A stretch of DNA of 64,000 nucleotides from assembly GCF_003048775.2 (NCBI RefSeq), contig NZ_CP049272.1:1488001-1552000 (forward strand), written 5' to 3'. Positions 46,216 to 55,369 of this stretch are shown here, one piece after another. Each line of letters begins with the position of its first letter. Positions within the stretch are counted from its first letter, which is position 1. This DNA is from Campylobacter concisus. Its GTDB lineage: Bacteria; Campylobacterota; Campylobacteria; Campylobacterales; Campylobacteraceae. The notes beneath the pieces are model-generated. The model ran no database searches, was not told the DNA's origin, and worked only from the letters and a program-made list of their open reading frames with translations. The position numbers were made by a program, and so were the translations under genes.

Positions 46216-46345
46216 TGTTTCTTTTGTTAAGGGGGAAGAGGCTTGAATTACGAAGTCGCTCCCTTCCCCTTAACAATCCCCTAACCCCGACGACGTTAGA
46301 AGTAGCATGCCTCAGTACTAACGCACTGCATGCGTTATATTAAAT
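46216..46345. other. GC-rich structured intergenic block of unknown function
   Basis: In otherwise AT-rich DNA this holds GTTAAGGGGGAAG (46228-46240), mirrored by CTTCCCCTTAAC about 24 bases later with one bulged G, then CCCCTAACCCCGACGACG. A second possible hairpin is GTTAG with CTAAC across 46297-46321, and a third is GCATGC with GCATGC around 46303-46334. No open frame, no tRNA-like fold and no rRNA that I recognise. It could be a small RNA, a terminator-like repeat or the core of a mobile element. It lies between repeat copies A and B. Confidence 0.45.
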
Positions 46346-46351
46346 TTCAAG

Positions 46352-46473
46352 CAAATTATAAAATTTATTATCGAGCATATCGCAGCTCTAAATTTAGTGC
46401 TAAACGAAGTGTGGCCTAAATTTAGTAGTTTGCTAAGGTGAGAGAGTAAGATTTTAAAATTTGCAAAATTGCT
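46352..46473. repeat. Long imperfect palindromic repeat, copy B (most diverged)
   Basis: About 122 bases with the same block order as copies A and C: CAAATTATAAAATTTATTAT, then CGAGCATATCGCAGCTCTAA, TTAGTGCTAA, CTAAATTTAGTAGT, GCTAAGGTGAGAG, and TTTTAAAATTTGCAAA at the right end. Inner sequences have drifted, and the right half replaces CAATTCTTGCGAG by TTGCTAAGGTGAG. It keeps the overall dyad. Confidence 0.6.
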
Positions 46474-46497
46474 TTGTTATATTAAGTAGGCATCAGG

Positions 46498-46615
46498 CAA
46501 ATTTTAAAATTTCATGAGCAAGTAATTTCGGCTCTAAGATTTGAGCCAAGCAAAAAGCAAGAACAAATCTTAGCAGTCAATTCTTACGAGAAAGCAAAAT
46601 TTTAAAATTAACAAG
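46498..46615. repeat. Long imperfect palindromic repeat, copy C
   Basis: About 118 bases. The left end CAAATTTTAAAATTTCATGA matches copy A, followed by GCAAGTAATTTCGGCTCTAA, GATTTGAGCCAAGC, then AATCTTAGCAGTCAATTCTT, ACGAG and AAAATTTTAAAATTAAC. CTAAGATTTGAGCC versus AACAAATCTTAGCAG keeps the inner pairing by matched changes (A-to-G on one side, T-to-C on the other), which suggests selection on the hairpin or a duplicated variant. It ends about 14 bases from the pyk stop. Confidence 0.65.
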
Positions 46616-46628
46616 AGAGTATATAAAT

Positions 46629-48080
46629 TTACTCAGTTGCAAGCTCCAAATAATAATCAAGCTGATCGCGTCTGATGATGCGTATAAGGTTCGTGCTACC
46701 CTCAACGCCCGTAGGGTGACCGGCTGTGACAAGATAGGTCTTGTCGTGTTCAACATATCCCTCTTCATACGCCTTTTTCATGACATTTGCTAAAAGTGAG
46801 CTAAGCTTTGTTTTTTCTAGTACAAGTGCTGGCGTAACACCCCAAGCAAGAGTAAGCATGTGTGCTGTTTGTTCATCGTGAGCTACTGCGATGATGTCGA
46901 TATTTGTGCGGTTTCTAGCTAATTTTATAGCCGATTTTCCTGAGCCAGTGATTGCGATTAATGCATCTGCCTTTATGCGAACAGCAAGAGATGCGGCACT
47001 ACTTGCCACCATATCAGTCTCGTCAAAAAAGTCAAACTCATCAAATTTATTATATGGATAGATGCTTTGAGTTTGGATGATCGTTTTACTCATCGCCTCT
47101 ACGACCGCGACTGGGTTTTTACCGATCGCACTCTCTTCACTTAGCATAACAGCATCAGTACCGTCTAGCACAGCGTTTGCTACGTCGCTGATCTCCGCTC
47201 TTGTGGCAGTTTCATGCTCTGCCATGCTTAGCATCATCTGAGTTGCTGTGATGACTGGTTTGCTTGCTGCATTTGCCTTTTTGATGATGAGCTTTTGGAT
47301 AGTTGGGACCTTATAAAATGGCACTTCTATCCCAAGATCACCACGAGCTACCATGATACCATCACTCTTTGCGATGATATCGTCTATATTTTCAACCGCG
47401 TCAAATTTCTCGATCTTAGATAAAATAGCAGCTCTTGAGCCAAATTCTTTTAAGATATTTTTTGCCTTTATTACGTCACTTGCATCTTGCACGAAGCTAA
47501 TAGCGACAAAATTTACGCCATGCTTTGCGCCAAATTTCATATCTTCTTTATCTTTTGGTGTGATGATCTCTATACCAAGAGCTGTATTTGGGAAATTTAC
47601 GCCTTTGTTTGAGTTTAAAATTCCATCATTTTCAATGATAGTTTTTACTATTTCTTTACCTTCGCTAACGACCTTTGCTCTTATAGAGCCATCATAGAGA
47701 TAGACATACTCGCCAACCTTTAGCATTGGCAAAATTTGAGGCTGATTTAGACTTACTTTATAAATTCCTTTTTCCACTTTTTCACCAATAATCTCATCAG
47801 CATGGATACTAAGTTCATCACCAGCCTTTAGATAAAATGGCTCACTAAGCTTGCCAACTCTGATCTTTGGGCCACAGATATCTTGTAAAATTCCTATTCT
47901 TTTATTTAGCTTTTTTTCGATATTTCTTATCTTGTCAATGTTTGATTTATGGTATTCGTGTGTCCCATGGCTAAAATTTAAACGAAAGACATTGACACCT
48001 GCTTTTACCATCGCCTCCATTGTCTCTTCATTATCACTCGCTGGCCCCAAAGTAGCTACGATTTTTGTCTTTTTTATCAT
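46629..48080 (-). CDS. pyk: Pyruvate kinase
   Basis: 483 residues. KIVATLGPASDNEETM is the start, VFRLNFSHGTHEYH the substrate-binding Arg block, SKIEKFDAVENID the catalytic Lys, MVARGDLGIEVP the metal site, and TATQMMLSM the turn after it. It ends TAGHPTGVEGSTN. It converts phosphoenolpyruvate and ADP to pyruvate and ATP. Together with gpmI it shows lower glycolytic or anaplerotic steps. It converges with dnaJ across the repeat region and is divergent from the TRAP gene. Confidence 0.96.
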   Translation of the reverse strand: MIKKTKIVATLGPASDNEETMEAMVKAGVNVFRLNFSHGTHEYHKSNIDKIRNIEKKLNKRIGILQDICGPKIRVGKLSEPFYLKAGDELSIHADEIIGEKVEKGIYKVSLNQPQILPMLKVGEYVYLYDGSIRAKVVSEGKEIVKTIIENDGILNSNKGVNFPNTALGIEIITPKDKEDMKFGAKHGVNFVAISFVQDASDVIKAKNILKEFGSRAAILSKIEKFDAVENIDDIIAKSDGIMVARGDLGIEVPFYKVPTIQKLIIKKANAASKPVITATQMMLSMAEHETATRAEISDVANAVLDGTDAVMLSEESAIGKNPVAVVEAMSKTIIQTQSIYPYNKFDEFDFFDETDMVASSAASLAVRIKADALIAITGSGKSAIKLARNRTNIDIIAVAHDEQTAHMLTLAWGVTPALVLEKTKLSSLLANVMKKAYEEGYVEHDKTYLVTAGHPTGVEGSTNLIRIIRRDQLDYYLELATE

Positions 48081-48109
48081 TTTTATGCCTCATAAATTTG
48101 ATTTTTGCG

Positions 48110-48115
48110 ATTATA
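48110..48115 (-). promoter_or_regulatory. -10 box for pyk
   Basis: Minus strand TATAAT in TGTGTTATAATCGC, about 30 bases before the pyk start at 48080. Confidence 0.65.
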
Positions 48116-48141
48116 ACACATTTTAATAATGTAATTTTTTG

Positions 48142-48147
48142 TATAAT
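48142..48147 (+). promoter_or_regulatory. -10 box for the TRAP solute-binding gene
   Basis: TATAAT directly after TTTTTTG, a strong extended -10 of the Campylobacter kind, 24 bases before the ATG at 48172. AAGGAGA lies at 48161-48167. Confidence 0.7.
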
Positions 48148-48171
48148 AGGCAAAATTTCAAAGGAGAAGAT

Positions 48172-49227
48172 ATGAATAAATTTTTATTAGCGTCTCTTGG
48201 TTTAGCAGCTGTTGCTTGCGTTGCTATGGGAGATGATAAAGTTTATAAGCTAAAGCTTGCTAGCTCATGGGAGAGTACTATGCCAGTGCTTGGTGATGTG
48301 CCAAAAGAGCTAAAAGATAAAGTTGAAAAGATGAGTAATGGCAGACTTGAGCTAAGGATTGATTATCCATCAAAGCATAAATCGCCTTTTGCAATGCTTG
48401 ATTTTGCTAAAAGCGGTCAATACGACATTACCTACACAAGTAGCTACTATTATAAAGGCAAAGATGCTAAAACTATATTTTTTACAGCAACTCCATTTAT
48501 GATGAATACTGATGAGCAAACAGCTTGGTATGAATTTGGCGGTGGCAAGGAGCTTGAGGCAAAAGTTTACGATCCATACAATATCAAAATTTTTAGAGCT
48601 GGAAATACCGGTATGCAAATGGGTGGCTGGTTTAAAAAAGAGATCAAATCAGTCGATGATATCAAAGGCTTAAAGATAAGAATTCCGGGCTTTGGTGGTG
48701 AAATTTACGCTAAACTTGGCGCTAACATCAATACTATCCCAACTGGTGAGCTTTACATGGCCCTTGAGATGGGAACGATCGACTCAGTCGAATGGGTAAG
48801 CCCAGCTTATGATATGGCACTTGGCTTTCACAAAGTGGCAAAATACTACTACACAGGCTGGCAAGAGCCAAACGGTGAAACTCAATTTTTCTTTAATAAA
48901 AAATCATACGAAAAACTTCCAGATGATCTAAAAGCGATCTTTGAAGCAGCTGCAGCAGAAGTAGCAAGAGATGCAAATACAAAAGTATTTTATTCAAATG
49001 TCGAGTACTGGGATAAAATGAAGAGCGAGTATCCAGACATCCAAGTAAAATCTTTCCCACCAGAAGTAATCGCAGCTCTTAAAAAAGCCACAAATGAACT
49101 TCTTGATGAAGAGAGTGCTAAAGATCCATTATTTAAAGAGATCGTTGAATCTCAAAGAGCTTTCCTTAAAAAAGCAAGAGAATGGACTAAAATTTCAGAC
49201 TACGCTTATATCAAAACAAACGAATAG
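48172..49227 (+). CDS. dctP: TRAP transporter solute-binding protein (DctP family)
   Basis: 351 residues from ATG 48172, chosen for the AAGGAG site and the signal peptide MNKFLLASLGLAAVACVAMG; an earlier GTG-type reading at 48139 would cover the promoter. The mature protein starts KVYKLKLASSW. GLKIRIPGFGGEIYAKLGA and TGELYMALEMGTIDSVEW are the DctP ligand-binding core with the Arg that binds a carboxylate. It should deliver an organic acid to a DctQM permease in the periplasm. No dctQ or dctM is adjacent: a terminator follows and then aroE on the other strand. Confidence 0.9.
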   Translation: MNKFLLASLGLAAVACVAMGDDKVYKLKLASSWESTMPVLGDVPKELKDKVEKMSNGRLELRIDYPSKHKSPFAMLDFAKSGQYDITYTSSYYYKGKDAKTIFFTATPFMMNTDEQTAWYEFGGGKELEAKVYDPYNIKIFRAGNTGMQMGGWFKKEIKSVDDIKGLKIRIPGFGGEIYAKLGANINTIPTGELYMALEMGTIDSVEWVSPAYDMALGFHKVAKYYYTGWQEPNGETQFFFNKKSYEKLPDDLKAIFEAAAAEVARDANTKVFYSNVEYWDKMKSEYPDIQVKSFPPEVIAALKKATNELLDEESAKDPLFKEIVESQRAFLKKAREWTKISDYAYIKTNE

Positions 49228-49235
49228 TAAAATTT

Positions 49236-49258
49236 AGCAGGGATTTTCCCTGCTTTTT
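49236..49258 (+). terminator. Intrinsic terminator of dctP
   Basis: AGCAGGGA (49236-49243), loop TTT, TCCCTGCT (49247-49254), then TTTT. A classic factor-independent terminator. Confidence 0.88.
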
Positions 49259-49348
49259 ATATTTATTCTAATTACTTTCAATAAAATTTTTAATCAAAAT
49301 GTTTTTATACAAGCCATAAATTTTTACAAAAATAAATACTGGTGGCTA

Positions 49349-50137
49349 TTATAGATAGAAAATTTCTCTCATTGAGCGCTCTATCTTTGACTCATCGAGT
49401 GTATTGTTAAAAAATAAATTTAGTGCTAGAACTGCTTGATACAAAAGCATATCGGCGCCATCTTTTACACTAAGGCTGCTTTGCTTGGCCATTTCTAAAA
49501 ATGGTGTCTGTTTGCCATAAATCACATCAAATGCGAATTTAGCATCCTTAAAAATGCTTTTTAAAATTTCTTTAGGTGCTGGTAGAAAATCATCCTTTAA
49601 ACCAGCAGAGGTCGAGTTAATGACTAGATCAAATTTTTGCTCTTCGTAGTTATCCCAGCTAAAGCATTTGTACTCATCTTTAAATTTCTCAAGCCTATCT
49701 TTGCTTCTATTTAGTATGCAAACATCAACGCCTTGTTCTTTTAATGCATAAGTTATGGCATTTGCAGTACCGCCAGCTCCAAGGATAATTGCTTTTTTTA
49801 CATCTTTAAAATTTTTTATTGCCCTTAAAAACCCAGGCGCATCTGTATTGTATGCATAAATTTTGTCATTTTTAAGCACAAGCGTATTTGCAGAGCCTAT
49901 TTTACGGGCTATATCTGAAGCTTCATCGGCTAAATTTAAAGCCCACTCTTTATGTGGAAGCGTTACGTTTGCACCATTTAATTTTAAGGATTTAAATTTA
50001 TTGATTAATTCGCTGCCATCTTTTAGCAAGACTCTTGTGTAAAGTGCTTTTAAGCCCAGGTCTGCAATGGCTTTATTGTGCAGCCTCGGAGATACCGAGT
50101 GAGCTATTGGATCTCCAAAGACTGCGAATGTTTTCAT
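49349..50137 (-). CDS. aroE: Shikimate dehydrogenase
   Basis: 262 residues. FGDPIAHSVSPRLHN and ANVTLPHKEWAL give the substrate site with the catalytic Lys, and ILGAGGTANAITYAL is the NADP loop. It reduces 3-dehydroshikimate in aromatic amino acid synthesis. Last gene of a long minus-strand operon that starts at gatC; its start overlaps the SPOR gene stop by 4 bases. Confidence 0.95.
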   Translation of the reverse strand: MKTFAVFGDPIAHSVSPRLHNKAIADLGLKALYTRVLLKDGSELINKFKSLKLNGANVTLPHKEWALNLADEASDIARKIGSANTLVLKNDKIYAYNTDAPGFLRAIKNFKDVKKAIILGAGGTANAITYALKEQGVDVCILNRSKDRLEKFKDEYKCFSWDNYEEQKFDLVINSTSAGLKDDFLPAPKEILKSIFKDAKFAFDVIYGKQTPFLEMAKQSSLSVKDGADMLLYQAVLALNLFFNNTLDESKIERSMREIFYL

Positions 50138-50979
50138 TTTGCTCTAAAAATAAAAGCGTCTTTATTGATATCTTTTCTAATATCACCTACTGCTTTTTGA
50201 AGCGTTTTTTCATCAAATGGGCCAACTAAAATTTTAGTCAGCTCGCCAACTTTTATAGTCTTGTAGCTATATCCCTTGGCAGCAATCTTCTTCATATATT
50301 CAGCATTTGGATTAAATTTACTAGTCACAAATACTTGAACATAAGAGCCTTTTGTGGCAGGTTCAGTTTTAGCTACTTCAGCTTTTTTGTCCGTTTTTTC
50401 TATTTTGGTTTCAGCTTTTTTTTCAATCTTTTTATCTACTTTATTTTCAGTCTTAGCTGGTTTTGCCTCACTCTTTTTATCAGTAGCTGCTACTTTTTCG
50501 ACTTTTTTAACTGGAGCATCTACCTTTGTCTCAGTTTTTTTTGCTGGTATTTCAGCAGGCTTTTCGATAGGCTTAACTATCTCTTTTGGCTCTTCAGTTT
50601 TAGAAACAGGCTTATTGTTTTCTTTATCTTTTAGCTTTTTGATCATATCTTCAAATTCATCTTGTTGCTTATTTTCAGGCACGATCGGTACTTGCTCAAA
50701 AAGCTGTGTATCGCCTTTTTTATTGTCTGAATTTGTATCAGCTATCGGAGCTTGTCTATCTACTGGTTGCTCAGCTGGTACTGGAGGAAGCACTAGTCTT
50801 GAATCAGCTTCATTTTGAGCTTGTGAAGGATCGCTTGAATTTACTAGCTTCATAGCCACTACAATGATCAAAAAAAGTATAATAAGAGCTGCTATAAATA
50901 TCAGAAGTTTTTTTAGCTTCAATCCTCTTGCGTCATCGTCTCTTTCTAAAAGAATATCTTTTAACTCATCGTTTTCCAC
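50134..50979 (-). CDS. SPOR-domain inner-membrane protein
   Basis: 281 residues. A cytoplasmic N-terminus of about 27 residues is followed by one transmembrane helix (LLIFIAALIILFLIIVVAMK). A long Lys/Glu/Pro/Ala-rich linker runs from about 60 to 210, with repeated KTE, EKK and VEK patterns. A C-terminal SPOR domain starts at GSYVQVFVTSKFNPN and ends VGPFDEKTLQKAV. SPOR domains bind denuded glycan strands at the division site. The layout matches FtsN-like or DedD-like proteins, and it sits next to aroE as in C. jejuni Cj0404. Confidence 0.82.
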   Translation of the reverse strand: MENDELKDILLERDDDARGLKLKKLLIFIAALIILFLIIVVAMKLVNSSDPSQAQNEADSRLVLPPVPAEQPVDRQAPIADTNSDNKKGDTQLFEQVPIVPENKQQDEFEDMIKKLKDKENNKPVSKTEEPKEIVKPIEKPAEIPAKKTETKVDAPVKKVEKVAATDKKSEAKPAKTENKVDKKIEKKAETKIEKTDKKAEVAKTEPATKGSYVQVFVTSKFNPNAEYMKKIAAKGYSYKTIKVGELTKILVGPFDEKTLQKAVGDIRKDINKDAFIFRAK

Positions 50980-50992
50980 TTTTTATCCTTAA

Positions 50993-51535
50993 TTACATAT
51001 ATTTTGACCAACTTGCCCCACGCTCCTTTTGATAGAGCTTATAAGGTAAAGTTAGTATATTAAATTCTTTTGGCATATCGATATTTGGAAACATCCTCCA
51101 CTCTTTAGGCAACTTCTGTGAAAGCTTTGCGTTGAGCACGTTTGCCAGCTGGCAAGCCTCATTTAGCGTAGTGTGACCTTTATGCACATAAAGATGCAGA
51201 TGGCCTGGTGTCTTACTCTCGTAGGCTGTAAAATTTATAAATCCTTCTTCTCTTAAAAGAAGCTGTGCTTTATGCCAAAATCTATCAGGGGTTCTGCCGT
51301 TATAGTCAAAGACTATATTTTCAACTTTATCGTATGCATTTATTAAAGAGTGTGCGATAACGGCCTTACCCTCTTCATGCTCTTTCATAATATTATAGGT
51401 CAGTGGCTCATTTATCTTTTCAAATTTATCAAAGAAAATTTTGCCTCTGTATTCTATTTTATTAACGATCGTATCACGCTTGATATAATAGTGAGTTGTA
51501 ATAATCTTTATAAGTGCCGTATCAATACTTTGCAT
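50993..51535 (-). CDS. Conserved campylobacterial protein, DUF1882 family
   Basis: 180 residues from ATG 51535; the TTG just before it is not needed, and the ATG overlaps the glyA stop as TGATG. Soluble protein, no signal. [21 protein letters not shown] has several His and is the best conserved part. [14 protein letters not shown] and [20 protein letters not shown] follow. I know it as a conserved gene of unknown function between glyA and the SPOR gene in this order. No function can be inferred. Confidence 0.72.
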   Translation of the reverse strand: MQSIDTALIKIITTHYYIKRDTIVNKIEYRGKIFFDKFEKINEPLTYNIMKEHEEGKAVIAHSLINAYDKVENIVFDYNGRTPDRFWHKAQLLLREEGFINFTAYESKTPGHLHLYVHKGHTTLNEACQLANVLNAKLSQKLPKEWRMFPNIDMPKEFNILTLPYKLYQKERGASWSKYM

Positions 51536-52779
51536 CAAAATGTCGCTTTATCATAGATTATAAATTTATGAGCAAGTTCAACTAGCTCAGCTTTTGTCTT
51601 CTCTTGTAAAGATGTGTTGTTTATGTCGCTTAGCACATCAGCTATTTTGTTTGCTATTAGTTCAAATTCAGCTTCTTTCATACCACGAGCTGTAAGCGCA
51701 GGACTACCAACACGTATACCACTTGTGATAAATGGGCTTCTTATCTCGCCTGGAACCGTATTTTTATTTACTGTTATGCCTGCATTTCCAAGAGCGATAT
51801 CAGCGTCTTTACCGCTAAATTCGCGATTTAAAAAGCTCATTAAAATTAGGTGGTTATCGGTACCACCACTCACTAGGTCAAAACCTCTTTTTATTAGTAT
51901 TTCGCCTAATTTTTTAGCATTTGCTTTTACTTGTTTAGCATAAATTTTCCACTCAGGACTAAGGTTGTGCTTAAAGCCAACTGCCTTTGCTGCGATGACA
52001 TGAACTAGTGGTCCGCCCTGGATGCCTGGAAAAATAGAGGCATTTATCTTCTTAGCATACTCTTCGTTGTTTGTCATAATGATACCGCCTCTTGGGCCTC
52101 TTAGGGTTTTATGGGTGGTCGAACTTACAACGTCGCAGTATGGGAAAGGACTTTGATGCTCACCAGCTACGACTAGACCAGCGATATGAGCAACGTCTGC
52201 AAAGAGTATCGCACCAACAGCGTCAGCTATCTCTCTAAATTTTTTAAACTCAATCTCTCTTGTGTATGCGCTTGCGCCACAAACGATCATTTTTGGTTTT
52301 ACTATCTTTGCGATATCCATGACTCTATCGTAGTTTATGCGGCCATCAAGCTCGACGCCATAGAAAAAGCTCTCATACATCTTGCCAGAGCTACTGACCT
52401 TTGCACCGTGTGTTAAGTGTCCACCATGGCTTAGATCCATGCCTAAAATTTTATCGCCTGGATTAAGTAAAGCGCCATAAACACCTTGATTTGCCTGAGA
52501 GCCTGAGTTTGGTTGAACGTTTGCAAATTCACATCCAAAAAGCTCTTTACATCTATCGATTGCTATTTGCTCGATCTCATCGACAAATTCGCAGCCACCA
52601 TAATATCTCTTGCCAGGATAGCCTTCAGCGTATTTGTTTGTTAGGATTGAGCCCATTACTTCCATAACTTCTGGATATGTAAAATTTTCACTAGCGATCA
52701 TCTCAAGGTGATCACATTGGCGTTTTAACTCTAAATTTACTAGATCGTAAATGTCCTTATCATAGCTTTGCAAACTCAT
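51535..52779 (-). CDS. glyA: Serine hydroxymethyltransferase
   Basis: 414 residues. Interconverts serine and glycine with tetrahydrofolate. [20 protein letters not shown] is the family start, [14 protein letters not shown] the His/Asp block, [15 protein letters not shown] contains the pyridoxal-phosphate Lys, and [16 protein letters not shown] follows. It overlaps lysS by 4 bases and the DUF1882 gene by 1 base. Confidence 0.97.
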   Translation of the reverse strand: MSLQSYDKDIYDLVNLELKRQCDHLEMIASENFTYPEVMEVMGSILTNKYAEGYPGKRYYGGCEFVDEIEQIAIDRCKELFGCEFANVQPNSGSQANQGVYGALLNPGDKILGMDLSHGGHLTHGAKVSSSGKMYESFFYGVELDGRINYDRVMDIAKIVKPKMIVCGASAYTREIEFKKFREIADAVGAILFADVAHIAGLVVAGEHQSPFPYCDVVSSTTHKTLRGPRGGIIMTNNEEYAKKINASIFPGIQGGPLVHVIAAKAVGFKHNLSPEWKIYAKQVKANAKKLGEILIKRGFDLVSGGTDNHLILMSFLNREFSGKDADIALGNAGITVNKNTVPGEIRSPFITSGIRVGSPALTARGMKEAEFELIANKIADVLSDINNTSLQEKTKAELVELAHKFIIYDKATF

Positions 52780-54287
52780 TTTTCATTCTCCTTTATCTCA
52801 TTTTTAAGTGGCCTCATCGCTGGGAAGAGCACAACATCGCGAATTGATTTTTTATCCGTTAAAAGCATAACAAGCCTATCGATGCCTATACCCTCACCTG
52901 CAACTGGTGGCATGCCGTATCCTAGGGCTTTTACATAGTCCTCATCCATCTCATGCGCCTCGTCATCGCCTGCATTTTTAGCATCGATTTGCGCTTTAAA
53001 GCGGTTGTATTGATCGATTGGATCGTTTAGCTCGTTAAAGCCATTTGCTAGCTCGCGACCAGCGATAAATAACTCAAATCTCTCAGCCACATCAGGATTT
53101 GCGTCACTTCTTCTTGAAAGTGGACTGATCGAAATCGGATAATCAATAACAAATGTTGGGTGTATAAGCTTACTCTCTACGTAGTTATCAAATAACTCAG
53201 CCTGTAAGTGACCAAGATCGAGCTTCTCATTTGCTTCAAAGCCATCAGCTCTTAGTTTTGCTAAAATTTTATCTTTGTCGTTTATCATGTCCTCATCTAG
53301 TCCACCGATCTCAACTAGAGCCTTTTTGTAGCTTATTCGCTTAAATGGCTTACTAAAATCAATCTCCATGCCATCAAAATTTACAACTTTTTCCATATCC
53401 AGCTTGTCCAAAATGACATTAAAAAGATCCTCTGTAATGCCCATCAGATCATGATAGTTATGATATGCCCAGTAAAACTCTATACTTGTAAACTCGGGAT
53501 TATGAGTAAGATCCATACCTTCGTTTCTAAAATTTCTATTCATCTCATAAACAGCCTCAAAGCCACCTACTATAAGGCGTTTGAGGTATAGCTCAGGTGC
53601 GATCCTTAGATATCTCTCAACTCCAAGAGCATTGTGAAAAGTGATAAATGGCTTAGCATTTGCGCCACCTGCTATTGGGTGTAGCATCGGTGTTTCAACT
53701 TCTAAAAAGCCCTTTTCTTCAAAAAATCTTCTAATCGTACTAATAATCACTGAGCGTCTTTTAAAATCTGCTCTAACTTCAGGGTTCATTATCATGTCGA
53801 GATATCTTTGGCGATATCTTGTCTCAACATCAACTAGACCATGGTACTTCTCAGGAAGTGGACTTATCGACTTTGAAGCAAGGCTAAGCTCGCTTACATG
53901 CATAGAAAATTCGCCAGTTCTTGTTATAAACGCATAACCTCTGACATAGACGATATCGCCTATCTCTACGTATTTTTTAACGATTTTAAACCACTCTGGA
54001 TCAAGCGTTTTATTACTAAAGTAAATTTGTAAATTTCCATCTTCATCTTCAATATTTGCAAAGACGGCTTTTCCAGCATCACGAATTAGTTTTATTCTAC
54101 CTGCAAGACCTACTAGCTGACCTTCGGCCTTTTTTTCTTCTGTATCATTAATGTAGTTAAATTTTAGTCTAAATTTAGAGATATTCATATCTCTTCTAAG
54201 AAAATGCGGATATGGATTTATGCCTAAATTTCTTAGTTCGTCTATGCTTTGTAGTCGTTGAATCTCATGTTGGTTATCAAATATCAC
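52776..54287 (-). CDS. lysS: Lysyl-tRNA synthetase, class II
   Basis: 503 residues. The N-terminal OB-fold tRNA anticodon domain ([20 protein letters not shown]) is followed by the class II catalytic core: motif 2 [19 protein letters not shown] and motif 3 [11 protein letters not shown]. It charges tRNA-Lys. Located between fur and glyA, the same order as C. jejuni. Confidence 0.97.
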   Translation of the reverse strand: MIFDNQHEIQRLQSIDELRNLGINPYPHFLRRDMNISKFRLKFNYINDTEEKKAEGQLVGLAGRIKLIRDAGKAVFANIEDEDGNLQIYFSNKTLDPEWFKIVKKYVEIGDIVYVRGYAFITRTGEFSMHVSELSLASKSISPLPEKYHGLVDVETRYRQRYLDMIMNPEVRADFKRRSVIISTIRRFFEEKGFLEVETPMLHPIAGGANAKPFITFHNALGVERYLRIAPELYLKRLIVGGFEAVYEMNRNFRNEGMDLTHNPEFTSIEFYWAYHNYHDLMGITEDLFNVILDKLDMEKVVNFDGMEIDFSKPFKRISYKKALVEIGGLDEDMINDKDKILAKLRADGFEANEKLDLGHLQAELFDNYVESKLIHPTFVIDYPISISPLSRRSDANPDVAERFELFIAGRELANGFNELNDPIDQYNRFKAQIDAKNAGDDEAHEMDEDYVKALGYGMPPVAGEGIGIDRLVMLLTDKKSIRDVVLFPAMRPLKNEIKENEK

Positions 54288-54288
54288 C

Positions 54289-54756
54289 TTACTTTCCCTT
54301 TATATTATTTTTTGAGCATTTTTCACAAATTCCATAAAGCTGCATCATATGACCAGTTAGTTTAAAGCCATGATCTTTTGCGATACTGATTTGTCTTTTT
54401 TCTATCATTGGATCTTCAAATTCTATGATAAGACCGCACTTTCTGCATATCATATGGTCGTGATGTGGCTTTGTGGCAAGCTCAAATTTTTTGCCTTGTG
54501 AACCAAAGCTGATTGATGTCACCATTTCTGATTCTTCAAGTAGATTTAGTGTTCTATAAACAGTTGCGATACCAATATTTAGCTCAGGGTGCGTTTCTTT
54601 TATAAAAAGATAAAGTCTTTCTGGAGTAAAGTGTTCACCATTGTTGTATAGCGTTTTTAGTAAAATTTCACGCTGTTTCGTGTATTTTAAACCATTGTCG
54701 CGAAGCACTCTTTTGAATTTCTCAAGCAACGCATCATATTCTAAATTTTCTATCAT
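54289..54756 (-). CDS. fur: Ferric uptake regulator Fur
   Basis: 155 residues. N-terminal winged helix ([14 protein letters not shown], then [15 protein letters not shown] as recognition helix). Metal site block [15 protein letters not shown], and the second zinc Cys pair CEKCSKN near the C-terminus. It represses iron-uptake genes when Fe is bound. It is inside the gatC operon and lies 1 base from lysS; no separate promoter is obvious. C. jejuni fur is likewise transcribed from upstream genes. Confidence 0.96.
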   Translation of the reverse strand: MIENLEYDALLEKFKRVLRDNGLKYTKQREILLKTLYNNGEHFTPERLYLFIKETHPELNIGIATVYRTLNLLEESEMVTSISFGSQGKKFELATKPHHDHMICRKCGLIIEFEDPMIEKRQISIAKDHGFKLTGHMMQLYGICEKCSKNNIKGK

Positions 54757-54757
54757 T

Positions 54758-55369
54758 TTATTCCCCTTTTGTGATATTAGAGTCGGTATTTACACTAGCA
54801 TTTGCATCCATTGAGATAAATGCGTCAGTTTTATTTGTATCCATTGGTCTTGCCACTATCTCATCTAACTCACTTTTGATATTTTTCACATCAAGATTTG
54901 TTATCCATTTGCCAGTTTCTATCAAAACCGGATAAACTTTACTATTCGCAAAATAAGGAGCAATTATATTATTTAGCGAAGTACCAGATATTACAGCAGC
55001 TACTGCCGAAAATGTTAAGAAAATTTTTCCACTTCCCATAACAAATCCACCAAGTCTATCCAAAAAACCAAGCCCACTTACTGAAACTATTTTTGATAAA
55101 AATTTACCAACTAGCAAGCAAACTAGCCAAAAAACTAGCCAAAGAGAGATAAATGCAACAAACTGTAAAAATGAAGGATTTTCAAATTTATATATATTTT
55201 TAGTTATAAACTCACCAGATAGATCTGAAAACCTGCTAGCTATAATTAAGCCGCCGATAAGTCCGATAAGTCCGAAAGCTTCTTTTATAAGTCCATTTAA
55301 TATGCCTTTTATGCCAAGCATCAAGACAAGAGCAATAATAATAATATCAAACCACGTTATTAAATCCAT
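54758..55369 (-). CDS. CvpA-family membrane protein
   Basis: 203 residues. Four hydrophobic segments in the first 150 residues; the start [20 protein letters not shown] and [19 protein letters not shown] fit CvpA/colicin V production proteins, and [17 protein letters not shown] is the conserved third block. The C-terminal 50 residues are acidic and Asn/Thr-rich and probably disordered. CvpA is tied to envelope homeostasis in other proteobacteria. Neighbour of fur, as in C. jejuni Cj0399. Confidence 0.82.
   Translation of the reverse strand: MDLITWFDIIIIALVLMLGIKGILNGLIKEAFGLIGLIGGLIIASRFSDLSGEFITKNIYKFENPSFLQFVAFISLWLVFWLVCLLVGKFLSKIVSVSGLGFLDRLGGFVMGSGKIFLTFSAVAAVISGTSLNNIIAPYFANSKVYPVLIETGKWITNLDVKNIKSELDEIVARPMDTNKTDAFISMDANASVNTDSNITKGE

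Noticed and set aside
46216-46345. tRNA or rRNA fragment
   Set aside because: No cloverleaf or T-loop GTTCGA-type sequence, and no rRNA segment that I could match.
50335-50818. Two long plus-strand frames rich in Phe/Ser opposite the SPOR gene
   Set aside because: They arise from the Lys/Glu/Ala-rich linker read backwards; low complexity and no starts with ribosome sites.
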